Notes under the pieces: model-generated
Seen by the model: only the letters and a program-made list of their open reading frames with translations
The model's database searches: none
Told to the model about the DNA's origin: nothing
Assembly (NCBI GenBank): GCA_948567375.1
Contig: OX419760.1
Span: 22,506,001-22,570,000, forward strand
From: Lunularia cruciata
Lineage: Eukaryota > Streptophyta > Marchantiopsida > Lunulariales > Lunulariaceae
Direction: 5' to 3'
DNA length: 64,000 nt
Shown here: piece after piece, positions 61,741 to 64,000 of the stretch
How positions within the stretch are numbered: position 1 is the stretch's first letter
Layout of the letters: each line of letters begins with the position of its first letter
Made by a program: the position numbers and the translations under genes

Positions 61741-62289
61741 TCGAGAACATTGATTTAGATTCAATATAATTCATTATATTGATAGGGATGTCAAAAAATT
61801 GATGTATTGCTAGTCAGCTCAATCCAAATACTAGGTCCTTTCAGAGCACCCAACTCCTTCATACTTAAGGCAAAACAACTCATATAGCTCCTCAAGAACC
61901 TCCAAACCCTCCGTCTGTCCTCTCTTGTAAGCTTGGGTCCAAGATCTGGCTCCCAAGTATCCTTTGTAATTATCATAGGAGTGGAAGACGTATTGACTGG
62001 TTGCTACACTAGGCCCTTGGGAGTAGTAGTGTCATGCCTCCAACCATTAGAGGTCCCAACCTCAATGTGAAAAATTCCCTTTGATCTGGCTGCAAGCTCC
62101 GTATGTCCTCTTGTTGCATCCAAGTAGACCATGCTCACCTAGATAGACTCCAAGTAGACCACTCTCCCTAGTAGCCACTAACTGTGCCCCAAGAATACCC
62201 TGTCCACTCAATCCATTGCACACAACATGTGCCTGAATCATCTTGATAAGCACAAAGCTCACAAGTGTCAAAGTGGTGATGCCTTTCAA

Positions 62290-63230
62290 GCGCATCCTAC
62301 GCTGCTTTAACAAACCAAGGCTCACAATCCAAGTCAAACAGTTTAGGTTCATAGCTTGACCTAACACATAATACATGGATGCCTTTGATACTATTCAAAC
62401 AATGGTAATGTTGGTGCAAAAACCCATTGCTTTCTCTCTCTCATTGGCATTGTGCTCCACCAATTGCTATAATTGTGAGTCCCAAACCAATCTAGGACCT
62501 CTCTCTCAAAAGGTATGGGAGCCTGGGAAACTCATAAGTGTGGGAAAAGTGGCTCTGGGCTGTCTATAGGTGACCTATTAGCCATTACTACTATCTAAGA
62601 CTCACGCCCAACATCTAAGATGTCATCAACAATGATGTGATCTAGTCATTGAATCCCATCATAAGTGCATTGTAGAACCTCACTAGGTAAGAGGTTTGTC
62701 CACCAGAGATGAAGATAATGAGCCCGTGATCCCACTTTAGTTGCATCCAACAACACTACAAGACTCATCCAAGAATGGACTTGATGTGTACTTGCTATCA
62801 CTTGGGTGCAAGAATCATCCATCAAAGGGTAAGGTGGAGAAATGGATTGATGAACCTAGAGATGTCATAATATATGTAACATCTCTTAAAACACACCAAA
62901 ACAAGGATCTTGAATACCTAAACCTTGGCCAATACATGTATTTCCCTAACATGGCTATCCAAAAATCACCAAATGAATGGCCCCATGTCTCTCCAGATCT
63001 TGCATCCCCAACAAGGAAATGTTTGCTAGTAGGGTCTTTTAGTAACCCTTGATTGTTGATATCTATAATAACTTAGGATATTGATAGGCCAAGTGTGCCA
63101 TATGATTTAGAGAGACTTGCCTAGCAGTCTCATCTCTCTCCACATACAAGTACATATGTACTTGTATACCAGCTTGTAGTGCCGTAACTAGTCTAGTGCT
63201 AATCCCACTATATACACAAAAGACATACTC
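62290..63230 (-). pseudogene. Cytosine-5 DNA methyltransferase, copy 2
   Basis: The order matches copy 1. A damaged motif I (SGISTRLVTALQAG, about 63165-63210) is followed by YLYVERDETARQVSLNHMAH, a region more intact than in copy 1. Motif IV survives as G-stop-PC-stop-G (about 62950-62965), where the Trp and Gln codons have become TAG. The motif VI Glu-Asn is missing through a 15-base in-frame deletion relative to copy 1. Motif X reads LGQAMNLNCLTWIVSLGL (about 62310-62365) in a 104-codon open frame. The presence of all motifs in both copies shows that the methyltransferase is an inherited part of the family. Confidence 0.83.
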
Positions 63231-63879
63231 CCTCTACTAGATACTACCAAGAAATGAGTGTGATATCCAGAGGTGTCAAGGTAATCAACTTTGGAGGCTC
63301 ATCCTCACATTGGTTGCCTAGTAGTACAAAGGCTCCACTCAAGCTTACTGCACCAACCAATCTTCATGCTACTACAATGCCTCCTTTGAACTCCACAAAA
63401 GAACATCCAAGGTGGATAGAAAAATCTCACTTGTACTCCAAATTGGAGTGATCTCCTCAAGTATTGGAGTATATTTGTATGAGCATTCCACTCCAATAAA
63501 TCACTAGGCCAAGTAATAGCACCACTAAATGTTGAAACTGATGTTGCTATGGTCCCGGATTATAAGGAGCCAAGATTGCCACTATCAAAGCGTACTAGTA
63601 GGCAACATACTTGTTCTTCACTTGACTACCAACCTGGTCTATAAGAGGCTATCTCCTCCCAATTGTCAATATTGAAACCCATGGGGTATAACACTACTCT
63701 CCCAACTAACACATCATATGACTCAGCCACCGTCATGATGGCCTGAGTTCCCATAGAGCTATTAGTTGGATGATAGGGCTAAATTTGAACAACAAGCTCT
63801 CCAAATATGATAAACTATGTAGAACCACCTCCTAGAGATGTCAAGATCTGAAATGGATACCTCTCCACATTGGTCTTCA

Positions 63880-64000
63880 TAACTCTAGGCCGGCAACTGC
63901 AACCTTCCCAAACATAAGGAGCTACGCACCAAAGTCTAGTAAGACCCTCTATGGTGTATAGACCTTCCTTAAAACCCACAAAAAAATCCCTCTTTGGTTA
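63880..64000 (-). pseudogene. Aspartic protease start, copy 2 (partial)
   Basis: The active-site region reads VLLDFGA followed by a stop. The Asp codon is 63934-63936; the Ser of DSGA in copy 1 is Phe here. The window ends shortly upstream of it. Confidence 0.75.

Larger units (their letters stand above)
58599..64000 (-). mobile_element. Retroelement copy 2, 3' part (cut by window edge)
   Basis: A second, older-looking copy of the same family, read leftwards. It starts at the left with TGTGTATATAC and another X block (58616-58706). It then carries PHD, integrase, RNase H, reverse transcriptase, methyltransferase and protease in the same order as copy 1. Gag would lie beyond 64000. It lacks the nested solo LTR and the telomere repeats of copy 1. 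It has an extra stretch of about 130 bases at 59200-59330. Stops and small deletions are more frequent than in copy 1. Confidence 0.85.

Overview
The window is nuclear DNA of a land plant, most probably a bryophyte (moss-like). The evidence is a four-exon NAC gene, interstitial plant telomere repeats (TAAACCC), fragments of plastid psaB and ndhD, a microsomal P450 relic, and AT-rich spacers full of decayed retroelements. The species cannot be fixed from the sequence.

Only two genes look intact. At 10137-13571 (+) is a single coding exon for a 1,144-residue coiled-coil protein with a C-terminal membrane anchor. Its centre is nine tandem repeats whose lengths (42 or 56 residues) are multiples of 14. 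At 25994-29448 (-) is a NAC transcription factor of about 885 residues with hydrophobic C-terminal segments, as in membrane-tethered (NTL) NAC proteins.

Everything else is repeat or relic. 1-3400 holds a decayed LINE-type reverse transcriptase (-). 16290-17640 holds a broken P450, then psaB and ndhD fragments separated by telomere repeats. 18480-20890 holds decayed coding sequence and two solo LTRs. 20890-24380, 30700-35187 and 44826-58043 are AT-rich and lack recognisable genes, but seven copies of a dispersed unit with the core GGATGGGAAGACCCC are scattered through the window in both orientations.

The notable system is a Ty3/gypsy-like retroelement family present twice on the minus strand: 35188-44825 (complete but decayed) and about 58600-64000 (cut by the window edge). 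In transcription order it encodes Gag with a CCHC knuckle, an aspartic protease, a cytosine-5 DNA methyltransferase, reverse transcriptase, RNase H, integrase and a C-terminal PHD finger. So it carries both a DNA-methylation enzyme and a possible histone-reading module. The methyltransferase shows the motif I FxGG loop, the motif IV Pro-Cys, motif VI Glu-Asn, and late motifs IX/X. The two ends of the complete copy do not form an ordinary LTR pair: one carries a block called X here and the other a block called L, while a separate 555-bp unit (58044-58598) joins X directly to L. Both copies are inactivated by stops, frameshifts, a nested solo LTR and a telomere-repeat insertion.
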